Translations under genes and position numbers: made by a program | The notes under the pieces: generated by a model | The model's database searches: none | What the model was told of the DNA's origin: nothing | What the model saw: only the letters and a program-made list of their open reading frames with translations | Assembly (NCBI GenBank): GCA_900208305.1 | Contig: OAPG01000017.1 | Coordinates: forward strand, 1-64,000 | Reading direction: 5' to 3' | DNA length: 64,000 bases | Origin: Melanopsichium pennsylvanicum | Taxonomy: Eukaryota > Basidiomycota > Ustilaginomycetes > Ustilaginales | Part shown: positions 40,625-50,381 of the stretch, piece after piece | Position numbering within the stretch: position 1 is the first letter of the stretch | How the letters are laid out: the number at the start of each line of letters is the position of its first letter

Positions 40625-41274
40625 GCATTTTCTTGCCTTTCTGTTTTTTGTTTGCTCTGGATTTGTTGCTCTCTGAGGAGCCAGATCATCTGAGTCCATA
40701 CAGTCAGACAAAAGCCAGATGGCCTGACAGCAGAAACCCAGATGATCTGATGCATTACAGGCTTTTGTTATGGCTTTGGGTCTGGATTCAAGTCACTTGC
40801 CTTCATTCTGGCTTTGCTGACAAGCACCATCTTTTTAGAAAGTGAGTGGGGACAAGGAGCAAGCTGCACAATATCACAGAGACGAGTATACTCTATAGAG
40901 CTGGCATGCACAATGTGCATGAGTATGAGATATGTTCAGTAAGCAACCTTGAAGACAGAACTGATAACCATATACTCTCCAAAACTTTACCATCACATCT
41001 AAGGCCATGGTTCGGTCTCTCTGGGTCTTGCCTTCCCAATTCAACTTCATTTTGATCCAATCCTGCAATTTAGTCATTCAATGGTTCTTCTGCTTGACTC
41101 AATCCAACACTCTTTATCCAGATGCAAATAAATGAATCAGAGACTTTCATCTACATCAATGCTGGTCAATATCACAAGAATTAGTGTTGTGTTTTGCGTA
41201 GTTCATAATGGATGACATCAAGAGGTTGTTGCTCTCATCAAGGAGAAAGAAACAAAAAGAGGATTAAAAAAATA

Positions 41275-44200
41275 TCAATCGAGTCTCTGCAGAGCTACCT
41301 CCATGAGCTCAAGTTGTTGTTTGTGGTGCAAGCCAGTGGCACTGAGTTGCTCAACCAACTTTTTCAGAGGTTGAACGAAAGAAGACCGATACTCGTTCAC
41401 CTTGTCATGAAGCGAGTTGAGATTGGTGCTAACGGATCCTTTCAGAATCTCAATCGAATAGAGAAGCGATAGGAGCTCTAGAAGCTTCCCGCTCTCCTCT
41501 GCAAACGCCTCAGCCACTTGGTCTGCTTTGCCTGCGTCCGACACCTGAAGGCTCGCTGGAAGGGTCACAACCTTGTCGAGCAACTGCATAATACTCTGCT
41601 TCGGCACATCTTCGCTCTGTGCGCCTTGCATCGGTGACAGCCAAGTCGTCAGAGCAGCACGAAGGATGGAAACGCCCCCAGCCCGCAATTGACCAAAAGG
41701 AGAATTTGTAATCAGCTGCCCGAGCACCTGTAGCGCTGCTTCCCTCTCGCATCTATTCATCAGCAGATCCGTCAGCAACTTGAACCGAACAAGCCTTGCC
41801 GTAGGACTGGGCGAGATGACGCTTTGCGTAGATAGCGTCTGTGCTAGGCTCACCGCCAGCTCGACCGGCAAGATCCTCTGACCCGCCGAAGCGTCCTCCT
41901 GCAAGCCTTGGAAACACCACTGCATCCAAAGCAGGGTCGTATCTGCCAATGCATCCTCCTTTCCCTCCGCGAGGTCAGGCAAGGCTGCGGCTTTAGTTTG
42001 CTCGCTCACTGCCAGCAGTGTCACTGGCAGGGCTGCTTCGAGCTGTGACTGTGCCCGTACGCCTTTCCACTCGGACGGACGATCTCGTGCATACCCAGAG
42101 TGCAGCAGATGAACTTGCAGCACAAATCCAGCCACACCCAAAGCGGCCAGTGTCTCGCGCGTATCGTCGTCCTCGGGAGCTCTCGCCATGCCCACAAGGG
42201 CGTTGGACCAGATACTTCCCAGGTCAACCTCGAGCGAAGCCAGCGTCTTGGAGATTTCGGCAAAGAGCGATTCGTTACGTTTCACCGTGCTCATTTCGCC
42301 CCTTGCTGCCAACGCGTACCTGGGATTTCGCGAGAAAAAGAACTCCTCAGACAGCGTCTTGTTGCCAGCGAGGTAGGGCAAGCAGACCGTGACGCCTTGA
42401 AGGAATCGGCCCAATGCTTCTCGTGACGTCTTCCTAATAGGCTCCCTGTCAGAGCTTCCCATACACCGTGCTTCCCAGTCGACGACGATGAGCGCAGTCG
42501 AGCAACACGTCTTGATGGCCTCGTCCGCCAATTTTTCGCATGCGGCTGTAGCGTGTTCAAAAATAGAGGCAAGGCCTAGCATGAGACACTGGGGCAGCCG
42601 GCCAAATACTTGGGAGAATCCCTGCGGCTTCTTGGTGCGAATGCGCGGAAGCACAGCGTTCAACAGACGCATCAGGTAAATTGCTTCCGCGGCCGAGCTC
42701 CAAACATGCTCCGTTCCAGGCAGCTCGACAGAACAAGACTCGGCGTCTAGCATTTCGCCGCATCGCATGTCGACCGCCATGTACACTTCCCGGGAAGAAG
42801 CATACTCTCCCACAAGGTCTAGCACCTGTTTCGCGTTGAAGGCAGTCTTGACAGGCGAGCCCGACGACTTGTCCACGAAACCGGTTGCAGGAGACAATGC
42901 CTTGAAGAGATCGAAAGACAGTGTGTCGAGCTCCTGTGCGAAGCGAGACGCATCTTCAATTTGGAGTCGGAGCAAGTAAGAGGCAGCTTCGGACACTTTG
43001 CTGCTCAGCTCAGCGTGGTCGGGCAGAAGAGCTTCCCTCGGCAGTTCTGCGGTCATCGTGGAGATCGCCGCAATCATTGCTGACAGATCAAAGTCAGCTG
43101 GCTTCGAAGAGACGGAAACATCTGTGCCTTGGCCGCCTCGCTCTGCTCCGAGAGGCTTGTCGCGCAGATCGATCATAGTCTTAGATTGCGAGGCGGAATG
43201 CTCGGTGTTGGAGGGAGATGATTCTTCCTGAACAACAGCGAAGGCCAGATTCGATGATGCACGTAGGCGAGGGGGTGCGGCTGGGAAAGGGATGTTGGAG
43301 GCTGCTGTCGATAAAATGCCTGCAGGTCCGAGAGGACGGCCACGCGTGTATTGCTCGTGATCATCGCTACCATGCGAGATCGTGCTTCGAGGCTTCATAT
43401 TGCCAGTAGGCACATCCGTCCATGTTGGTCGAGCATCATTGGTGGTTTTGCCCGCCGCAACATTCGATGCATCCTCGTCCTCTGCAGCCGGAACAGACAG
43501 TCCCGTAGCGTGACGATACGAATGGGGCCTGCGACGATTTGAGCTCGGCCTGTTGTGCTTGGACTCGCTGCCTCCATTGCCAAAAGCCTGCCCAAATTCC
43601 TCGCCCCACGTAATCTCGCGTGTACGGAGATCAGGACTTGCCCACACGCCACTAGCATCTTCCCAATCGGTCTCGATATCCGGATTATAGTCGGTTGTCG
43701 TTCCGCCGATACTGAGTGCTTTGCGTACCGCATCCAATGCACGATTGTCGGTAACATGCACAAAGACCTTGTTCGAGCCGCCACCTCGTTGTGAGCCACT
43801 CGGTGCGCGCGTACGACTCGGCTTGCGAGATCTCACGCGGCTTGTGGCTCGGGAGTTGGGCCCGGATTGCGGTGATGGGCTGTTTTGAGCGGAGCTTTGC
43901 TTGTCTGCGATGCGCAGCAGCTCCGGCGAAGTCTCAATAGTGAGACCCAGATTGTTGCAACGCTCAGTGTCGTTGGGGTCCTGTCGGTGACGCCCGTGTT
44001 CGAGATGCGGAGCAAGACTGCCTTCGCGCCTCTTGAGGTTACCTTGCGACACGGCTGGGCTTGACGTGCGGCTAGCACGGGGCGTTGTGCGATTGGATTC
44101 AATCATGACCTTGCGGAGCGGATGAATGCCTGTAGCAAACTCAGCGTGCGAGCTGTGCAATTTGGTGAGCCTAGTGAGGCTGTCGGTACTGGCGTCACGG

Positions 44201-47200
44201 TGGAGACCGCCAAGTTCTCGGTCAGAACTCACGGCGGATGAAGCGCGCGAACGAGCTCGTTGCGAGCGGCTCGCAACGCTGGAGGATCGACTGTAAGAAG
44301 GACGCGCAGCAACAAAGCTGACTTGCCCCGAGGTCTTTCGGGGGAATCGGAGCACAAGGTGAAAGGTCAGGCATTTAACATCGCCAGCCTTGCCTGAAGT
44401 GCTGCCCGATCCTGAGACCGGCGCATCAGCTGGTGTGCCAGGTGGCCTCGGCATGCCAGTAGGTTGAAGGTGCTCGGGCTTGGGCGGCGTCGAAAGGCTG
44501 CGTCGATTGGCAGGTCGTCGTCCGAAGGTGAGCGCGCTGAAGATGGTCTGCACAAGACTCTGCGGCTCTAGTTCGCCGGCGACTTCGGGAGGGTCGACGA
44601 TTTCGAGGACACACTCAAACACGTGGATGTGGGAGTAGGGGTCGCGCTCAGAACGAGCTGCCTGAACAGGAAAAGGCGTGCTGGGCGAAAGCGAGGCCGG
44701 CACCAGGCTATCAGGATGTGTTGAGGCTACAGGGTCACTATTGCGGGAACTGACCATGGAAAGCCCATGGTTGTAGTCCTTGAACGCGACTTCGAACGGA
44801 CCAGGAGTGGGCGTGGGCGGCAGGCTGGCACTGGAACTTGTGTCGGGCCAGCAGTGATATAATATACCAGCGCAACGCAAACAGTACTTGACATATGAAA
44901 GCACCCTCTGCGCAGGCTGGTAGGTTGGGTTGCTGAGGAGCAGTGTCGGCGCGGGTGAGAGATACGCATCCGGAACTTCAGTGCTTCCCAAAGTAGGCGA
45001 AGTAGGTCTCGAATTCATTGGAGTTGATCGTCTGGAAGTACTGGGAGTAGCACCGCTGGATAGCAACGGAGAGGTGAGTGCGGCATCAGCGGCAGGGCCC
45101 ACCACCAGGGGCAGATTCATCTTGTGCTGAGGTTCCACAGGGATGAAAGTGGTGCTCTTGAACTCTTTGGGGCCACGCTGCGACTCATCTGGCAGCGTTT
45201 CTAGAGCTTTGACGAGATCCTCGAAATTGCGCATCCTGCGCTCGCCGTTGACATCGAGCAGTTTGCCAACACGATCCCGCAGCTCTGCATCCTTGATCGT
45301 GGCGACAGCACGCTGGGTTCGTAGGCTCATAGATCGGACGCTGGTGTGTGAGGCGCCGATAGGATAGCGAATTCCTGTCAGCAATCGAAGCATCGTGATA
45401 CCACAGGTCCATGCATCGACCTCTGGGCCCCAGTAGTGGACGGTGCCCATGGGATTGCGCAACGCTGTGACAATTTCTGGACAGTGGAATGCGGGACTGC
45501 CGCAACAGGTGGACAACTTGGCTTCGCTGCGGCTGAAGTGCGTGGCCAGTCCAAAGTCAAGGAGCTTCAGCTGCAGAGTATCCGGATGAACGAGGACATT
45601 CTCTGGCTTGATATCGCGATGGCAGATCTGCAAAGGATGGTGAATGGCATGCACTGCTGAGAGGAGTTGATCAAGGATGCAGTTGGCGACCCCGGTTGTT
45701 AAGATTGGATGATGCGGCGGCGACTGTTCAGAACGCATGGGCAGGAGCGCCTCGAGAGTGACATAGCCCTCAAGATACTCCTCGACCAGGTAGAAGTGGC
45801 CAGGTGTGCGAATCGTCTCGTACACATTGACTAGGTTGGGATGGGGTGGAAGCTCCGCCAATAGGGTTGGCTCGCGAAGAAGACGAGTTGCGATCAGAGG
45901 GTGGTGCGGAAAGAGCGGGGTATGTTTGATCGCAAATAGCTGCGGATCTCCTGTGGGACCGTGAGGCTTTGAAGCGAGGAAGACGCTGGAGAATTTGCCT
46001 CGACCGAGGATCTTGGGCAGGAGGGTATATTCCGAGATACCTCTGCTGAGTAGCTTGTCGGCGGAGTTGACGCTTACAGGCTCGTGTTTACGAGCTTGGA
46101 CGTCGTCGAGCGCAGGCAGAACCTGCGCAGCTTCCCATGTGCGGGATAGCTTCTTGCGCCTCTCAGAAGAGCGACCAGATTCGGTGTGAGAAGAGCTGGA
46201 GCTGCTTCCATGACCGTTGCTGTTGCCACTTCCTGAAACACTGGCGCTACTGGCACCTGACCCGGAAGCAGAGCCTGGTGTGGTTGCCCGACTTTGATGG
46301 CCGGGCCCACTCGAGCCTCCGGAATGGTCATCATCAGCATCATCGTCCCTGAGATTTGGAAGCTTGAGAAGGTCAAGCACGGCACTACCTGCACCACGGG
46401 TCTTCTCCCACACTTCTTGCTCGGCTAGCTTGGCAGCTGCAGCAGCTTTGAGCCGTTGTTGCTCCTTTTCGAGCTCTTCCGAGGTGACATGCTGGGCTGC
46501 CTCGGAATTGTGCCGAGAACGACCAAGCGGGTCAGCCGCAGTGGACGTTTCAGCGGTGCGAGCGTACAGCGGGGGAGCAGCTGATTGGGTCCGGGAGAAC
46601 CGATAGGTCTGCGTCTGGGCACGTCGATATGGTGGCTGCGTTGGCGCTGGCATCTGAGCCGAAGTGGAGCTGGGAGCAGCAGCAGCAGCAGCAGGAGGAG
46701 GCGAGTCACGACCTTGCGAGGAGGGCTCTCTTGCCTGCTGTCTCGATGCTGCTGATATTGGCAGAGAAGGATTGGAGACGGAAGCGAACACCTTTGACGT
46801 GGCGAGTGAGCTCGAACGCTTATGCTCTCTGAGACTGTCGATGATCTGGCGTCGCTCTGAAGGGTTCAGAGTAGAGACGGTGCTGCCGATAGCATTGACA
46901 TGGGCCGTTGCAGATGGCGGCCTGGCGTCGTTCGAGTAGGGTCCTTGCGAGATGGTACGAAGCGGCGGGGCTGGTGCAGGGGAAGAGGAACGGCTTTGCC
47001 TCGCAGATGGTATCGACGAGCCAGGTCTGCTTCCAAGAGCGGGCTCTGTAGATATCAAAGGTCCCGTGGGAAAGGCGATAGATGCTACTATCTGATGTTG
47101 AACGGACGCGTCCGAAGAAGACGTCGATATGGTTGTTGGAGAAGATGCGGTGGTAGATGCTGGTACTGGAAGAGTGACCGCGGGTATAATGGAAGGATCC

Positions 47201-47466
47201 CGAGAAGGAACGGTTTGAGAAGACGGAGACTCTGAGGAGACAGGAAGTGCTGATGCAGTTTGGTGAGACAAAGGAGAAAAGTCGAGAGAAGAACGGGAGC
47301 TGAAAGCAGGTGGCGGCAGTGGAGGTGACATATCCATGTGTTTGTCTGCAACAGCACTGGCAACGGAATCAGCCTGGGCCGCAGAGCCAATCAGGCTAGC
47401 TGGACTCACGGGGCCGGCAGTCGCGGCCGAGTTCGGTTGCATTGTTGCTAAACAGATCAGTGCCAA
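41275..47466 (-). CDS. Very large Ser/Thr protein kinase, 2063 residues
   Basis: The kinase domain spans about 475-760. It has a glycine loop (LGRGKFSSVF), a VAIK-type lysine in FAIKHTP (near 510), the catalytic loop HRDIKPENVL (near 615), DFGLATHF (near 635) and an activation-segment end CGSPAFHCPEI similar to AMPK/CAMK-group kinases. All catalytic residues are present, so it should be active. The first 470 residues are Ser/Pro/Ala-rich with an Arg-rich patch before the kinase. Residues of about 850-1430 are again low complexity with segments that could bind lipid or protein. The last 600 residues are alpha-helical and look like a solenoid (GRLPQCLMLGLASIFEHATAACEKL). I cannot name the subfamily. 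The longest frame starts at 47466, but Met9 (47440-47442, MQPNSAAT) is the more natural start. One 6.2-kb frame without introns. Confidence 0.85.
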   Translation of the reverse strand: MALICLATMQPNSAATAGPVSPASLIGSAAQADSVASAVADKHMDMSPPLPPPAFSSRSSLDFSPLSHQTASALPVSSESPSSQTVPSRDPSIIPAVTLPVPASTTASSPTTISTSSSDASVQHQIVASIAFPTGPLISTEPALGSRPGSSIPSARQSRSSSPAPAPPLRTISQGPYSNDARPPSATAHVNAIGSTVSTLNPSERRQIIDSLREHKRSSSLATSKVFASVSNPSLPISAASRQQAREPSSQGRDSPPPAAAAAAPSSTSAQMPAPTQPPYRRAQTQTYRFSRTQSAAPPLYARTAETSTAADPLGRSRHNSEAAQHVTSEELEKEQQRLKAAAAAKLAEQEVWEKTRGAGSAVLDLLKLPNLRDDDADDDHSGGSSGPGHQSRATTPGSASGSGASSASVSGSGNSNGHGSSSSSSHTESGRSSERRKKLSRTWEAAQVLPALDDVQARKHEPVSVNSADKLLSRGISEYTLLPKILGRGKFSSVFLASKPHGPTGDPQLFAIKHTPLFPHHPLIATRLLREPTLLAELPPHPNLVNVYETIRTPGHFYLVEEYLEGYVTLEALLPMRSEQSPPHHPILTTGVANCILDQLLSAVHAIHHPLQICHRDIKPENVLVHPDTLQLKLLDFGLATHFSRSEAKLSTCCGSPAFHCPEIVTALRNPMGTVHYWGPEVDAWTCGITMLRLLTGIRYPIGASHTSVRSMSLRTQRAVATIKDAELRDRVGKLLDVNGERRMRNFEDLVKALETLPDESQRGPKEFKSTTFIPVEPQHKMNLPLVVGPAADAALTSPLLSSGATPSTSRRSTPMNSRPTSPTLGSTEVPDAYLSPAPTLLLSNPTYQPAQRVLSYVKYCLRCAGILYHCWPDTSSSASLPPTPTPGPFEVAFKDYNHGLSMVSSRNSDPVASTHPDSLVPASLSPSTPFPVQAARSERDPYSHIHVFECVLEIVDPPEVAGELEPQSLVQTIFSALTFGRRPANRRSLSTPPKPEHLQPTGMPRPPGTPADAPVSGSGSTSGKAGDVKCLTFHLVLRFPRKTSGQVSFVAARPSYSRSSSVASRSQRARSRASSAVSSDRELGGLHRDASTDSLTRLTKLHSSHAEFATGIHPLRKVMIESNRTTPRASRTSSPAVSQGNLKRREGSLAPHLEHGRHRQDPNDTERCNNLGLTIETSPELLRIADKQSSAQNSPSPQSGPNSRATSRVRSRKPSRTRAPSGSQRGGGSNKVFVHVTDNRALDAVRKALSIGGTTTDYNPDIETDWEDASGVWASPDLRTREITWGEEFGQAFGNGGSESKHNRPSSNRRRPHSYRHATGLSVPAAEDEDASNVAAGKTTNDARPTWTDVPTGNMKPRSTISHGSDDHEQYTRGRPLGPAGILSTAASNIPFPAAPPRLRASSNLAFAVVQEESSPSNTEHSASQSKTMIDLRDKPLGAERGGQGTDVSVSSKPADFDLSAMIAAISTMTAELPREALLPDHAELSSKVSEAASYLLRLQIEDASRFAQELDTLSFDLFKALSPATGFVDKSSGSPVKTAFNAKQVLDLVGEYASSREVYMAVDMRCGEMLDAESCSVELPGTEHVWSSAAEAIYLMRLLNAVLPRIRTKKPQGFSQVFGRLPQCLMLGLASIFEHATAACEKLADEAIKTCCSTALIVVDWEARCMGSSDREPIRKTSREALGRFLQGVTVCLPYLAGNKTLSEEFFFSRNPRYALAARGEMSTVKRNESLFAEISKTLASLEVDLGSIWSNALVGMARAPEDDDTRETLAALGVAGFVLQVHLLHSGYARDRPSEWKGVRAQSQLEAALPVTLLAVSEQTKAAALPDLAEGKEDALADTTLLWMQWCFQGLQEDASAGQRILPVELAVSLAQTLSTQSVISPSPTARLVRFKLLTDLLMNRCEREAALQVLGQLITNSPFGQLRAGGVSILRAALTTWLSPMQGAQSEDVPKQSIMQLLDKVVTLPASLQVSDAGKADQVAEAFAEESGKLLELLSLLYSIEILKGSVSTNLNSLHDKVNEYRSSFVQPLKKLVEQLSATGLHHKQQLELMEVALQRLD

Positions 47467-47759
47467 TCTAGGCAGCCGGAGGCATGAGCGAAATTGTGAT
47501 GCTAGAACGATGATGCAAGGACATGCTGGTGCTTGAGTCGGTTAGATTGCACGAGAGCAGGTGAGTGGACACAAGCGGAGATGAATGGTGTGGTCGTTTG
47601 AACTGCTGCGTAGTTGAGAAAGCGACGTTGCGGCAAAGGTCCTGAGAGATTAGAGCCTTGGCTGCAGAAGCAAGACGACGGCGAGATGTGGGAGGTTTGG
47701 GCGTCGTGATAGGTCGAAGCGAAGCAAGAACCCACGTTACAAGCAAGCAAAAAGAAGCG

Positions 47760-47771
47760 CACTGTACAGTG
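47760..47771. promoter_or_regulatory. Palindrome CACTGTACAGTG upstream of the kinase gene
   Basis: A perfect 12-base palindrome about 300 bases upstream of the kinase start. Its ten-base core ACTGTACAGT also occurs at 2740-2749 and 31803-31812. Possible binding site of a dimeric factor; function unknown. Confidence 0.4.
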
Positions 47772-47890
47772 AAATTTAGTGTACGACTTGGAGAAGTCAG
47801 ACAAGGGAGCAAGTGCTTGAACGATGCTGATGATGCGGTTGAAAGCAGAAAAGGCAAGGCGCGAAGAAATCCAGGGAAGCAAGTGCGTGT

Positions 47891-47909
47891 GTACTGTAAT
47901 TTACAGTAC
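47891..47909. promoter_or_regulatory. 19-base perfect palindrome upstream of the kinase gene
   Basis: GTACTGTAA-T-TTACAGTAC is a perfect inverted repeat around one central T, about 430 bases upstream of the kinase start. It shares the TACTGTA half-site with the nearby 47760 palindrome. Confidence 0.45.
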
Positions 47910-48160
47910 GCTTCGTTGCGATAAGCTTTCTGAAGCCTGCGAGGTTCGAGACTGACTGACACAGAAAAGATTTAGAGACACCCGAGATAGGAGGACAAGC
48001 CACAACTCCCCGTGATGAGGCGATTACGGATGACGCTTAAGTTTCGTAGCGAGAGCGTCGGAGGGGATAAGAATTATGCGGGAGAGCTACTTTGGTGAGA
48101 TAGCGATGTTGGCTTCTCTGCTTTGTGAATTAATGCAGATAGGGCGTTTCTGTGTCCGTA

Positions 48161-48194
<34 letters not shown>

Positions 48195-48206
48195 TGTGTG
48201 TGTGTG
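48161..48206. repeat. (GT)n microsatellite
   Basis: About 23 GT dinucleotides with one interruption (GTATGT). The opposite reading produces a run of Thr-His and no gene. Confidence 0.98.
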
Positions 48207-50381
48207 ACGAAGTCCGCACCACAGAGATGGAGGTGTGTTTTCGCAGCAAGCGCGCAAGCAAAAGCAGAAAGCGACTGAGCGATAAGGAATCGTGTGGTGT
48301 GTGTACTGAAGTGTGGGCCGCGATTTGGAATCGGTCTGGAGTTTTGCTCGTCAATTACCCGAGAGATAAGGCGAAGTGCATCTCGATGGCGGAAACAACA
48401 CAACACACCCGCACAGAAATTCTGCCCAAATCAGGTGCGAGTTCCTTTGGTGCTACTTACGCGCTGCCGACGCCTTCTTCCTCTCGCCTAATCTCGCAAG
48501 GCACACACGTCTTTTAGACCCACGAACTCGGTTCGACAAAGAAGAGTCTTGATCGTGCTCTGGATCGTTGATGGTTGCAATTGCAGACCGGAGTAGCGAA
48601 CAGGCAACTAAGAATAGTGCCGATGTGTAAGAACTCGAGCTAGAATTTCGGCATTCCAGCCTCCTGTGCTTTTATCGCGAGGTCCAACCTAGAAGAATCG
48701 TGGCGGTGATTCGAATTCTATCGGGCACATAAATGCTCTACCTAGCTTGAGCTTGCTGACTGAAAAGATTCGGCTGAAGCCGCTTTCAAAGCTTCAAACG
48801 ATACAGTTAACAGTAACGCATGAGTTTGTCTTGGACACTCCGAAGACTTAAGCTGCTCCTTTCTACATTCGTGATTGTTTAAACAATTACCGATCAGGGT
48901 TATCCTCGCCCGTGTCGATCGACGACGCGCTGCAGAGCTGCATTAGGTTGCAGCAGCTTCAGCTACAGCTAACTTACAGAAGTTTGACCTGCTCGGATCT
49001 TAAAAATTGAGCTTTGCTCCGCGATTCACCCTGTTCCTTCGCCCACACAGCCGCGCAGCTTGCATATCGAAAAGTTTCGGAAAGAGGCTGGTGCCGAATT
49101 CATCGAGGTGGGGGGGACCAACGATTCGGGCCTGTCAACGGGTGATCCTCGCACCAAATTCCCATTCACATCTTTCTCTTCTAGATGTTCCCAAGCTGTA
49201 GTATAGACAAACAAAGGAAGGCCTAGTAGGTGCATTCTGTCACCAAGCAGGTCGCGAGATTCAAGCGTCATCTTTCATTCTAGGCATCTTTGCAGCAGGA
49301 TGAGTGTCGCTCAAGTATCATCACCTGACGCCACATCCCACCACACTCTGCCTGGCTTCATGTGGCTACTTAAGTTGAGCTTACTTGTCTGTATCACGTC
49401 CTGCCTCCTTGCAGCGATAGATCAGCGCTACATCATTTATGCGAATGAACGCACCACTAAAAATTGGGCCGGATGTTCCGATAAAATCGTGTCGAGCCAA
49501 CGACAAGTCCGTATTGTCACACATGGTTGACTGCTGTCCTTCTTGGCTTGAAATTTCTTGCGCACGCTCATCCTCGTTTTTCCTGTCGTAACTGAAGCTT
49601 TCAACCGTGACTTCTCTCGCCTCAGCATCATCGAAGCTGGGACATTATCATATGATGCGTCCCCTTTAACTCGGCTCTGCTCAGCCGTTTGACTTTCGAC
49701 TAGACCCGCTTCTGAGGCGAAATGCACAAAAAAAACGTGGCAGGTCTCGATGCAAGTCAATCCCACACTTTTGAAAGTCGGTATCGCCCTGGTAAATTTG
49801 TAGACGGTCAATTCTACAGAACGCTATCCAGTAGCGGAAAAAGGTCACCAAGCCAGCTAATATTTGGCCTTGGCTGACACTCGAATTCCCACATTCAAAC
49901 CCTTACAGGCAAATCCCCGAACTCCCTTTACGGTAATTATTATGTACAGTACCTTGTTTGGCTTTCGTGATTGGTCCAGACCCAATCTCATCCTATATCG
50001 CTGTTCTTCCGCTCCTGCGTCATTCGTGCTCAGTGCTGTTTTGCAAAGGTGCAAGGGAAAAGCTTTTCCGAGGTCCAAGTCAAACATCGCCATTAAGCGG
50101 CAGTACTGGCCCTCTCACGCGAACATGTTCGCAGTCGCAGACGAGTTTATCTCTGACATCTCTTTACCGTGTTTCTTGGACGAACATGTGACAATCTTAG
50201 TGCTTCTCGCTAGGACGAATCAGATCGATCATGCCTGCCTGAGCAGTCAGTGGTCACGCCAAAACCTGATTCGATCAACATTCGCTCTGCCACGTCCTTT
50301 GCGACAAGTAGCGAGTACTTCCAATGACCTCATCTACAAGTAGATGAACTTCCTGGTGAGGATATCTAGGCCACACTTTCA

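Larger units (their letters stand above)
38640..41210. mobile_element. Old CpG-depleted repeat interrupted by a solo LTR
   Basis: 38761-39240 contains one CpG in 480 bases. 40287-40860 contains none, and 40861-41210 only three. Between them the inserted LTR is CpG-rich. Removing the LTR and one target copy joins the two depleted flanks into a single block of about 1.5 kb. No transposase or reverse transcriptase motif survives that I can see. Short frames here (such as 40534-40845) carry no family signal. Confidence 0.65.
47467..50381. other. 2.9-kb gene-free region between kinase and ligase genes
   Basis: The first 500 bases are probably the kinase leader and promoter, with two palindromes (47760-47771, 47891-47909). 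A (GT)n tract is at 48161-48206. Frames of 60-164 codons exist. The plus frame at 49300-49530 has a hydrophobic stretch (LLKLSLLVCITSCLLAAI), and a minus frame at 49026-49271 is moderately charged. Neither has a family match or clear context. I see no supported gene. Confidence 0.5.

Noticed and set aside
48152..48517. 121-codon plus frame beginning with a Val/Cys run
   Set aside because: Produced by the (GT)n microsatellite.
41011..48722. GTTCGA/ATTCGAA boxes that could be tRNA T-arms (for example near 47945 and 48708)
   Set aside because: No matching acceptor, D or anticodon stems could be built around them. No tRNA or rRNA gene was found in the window.
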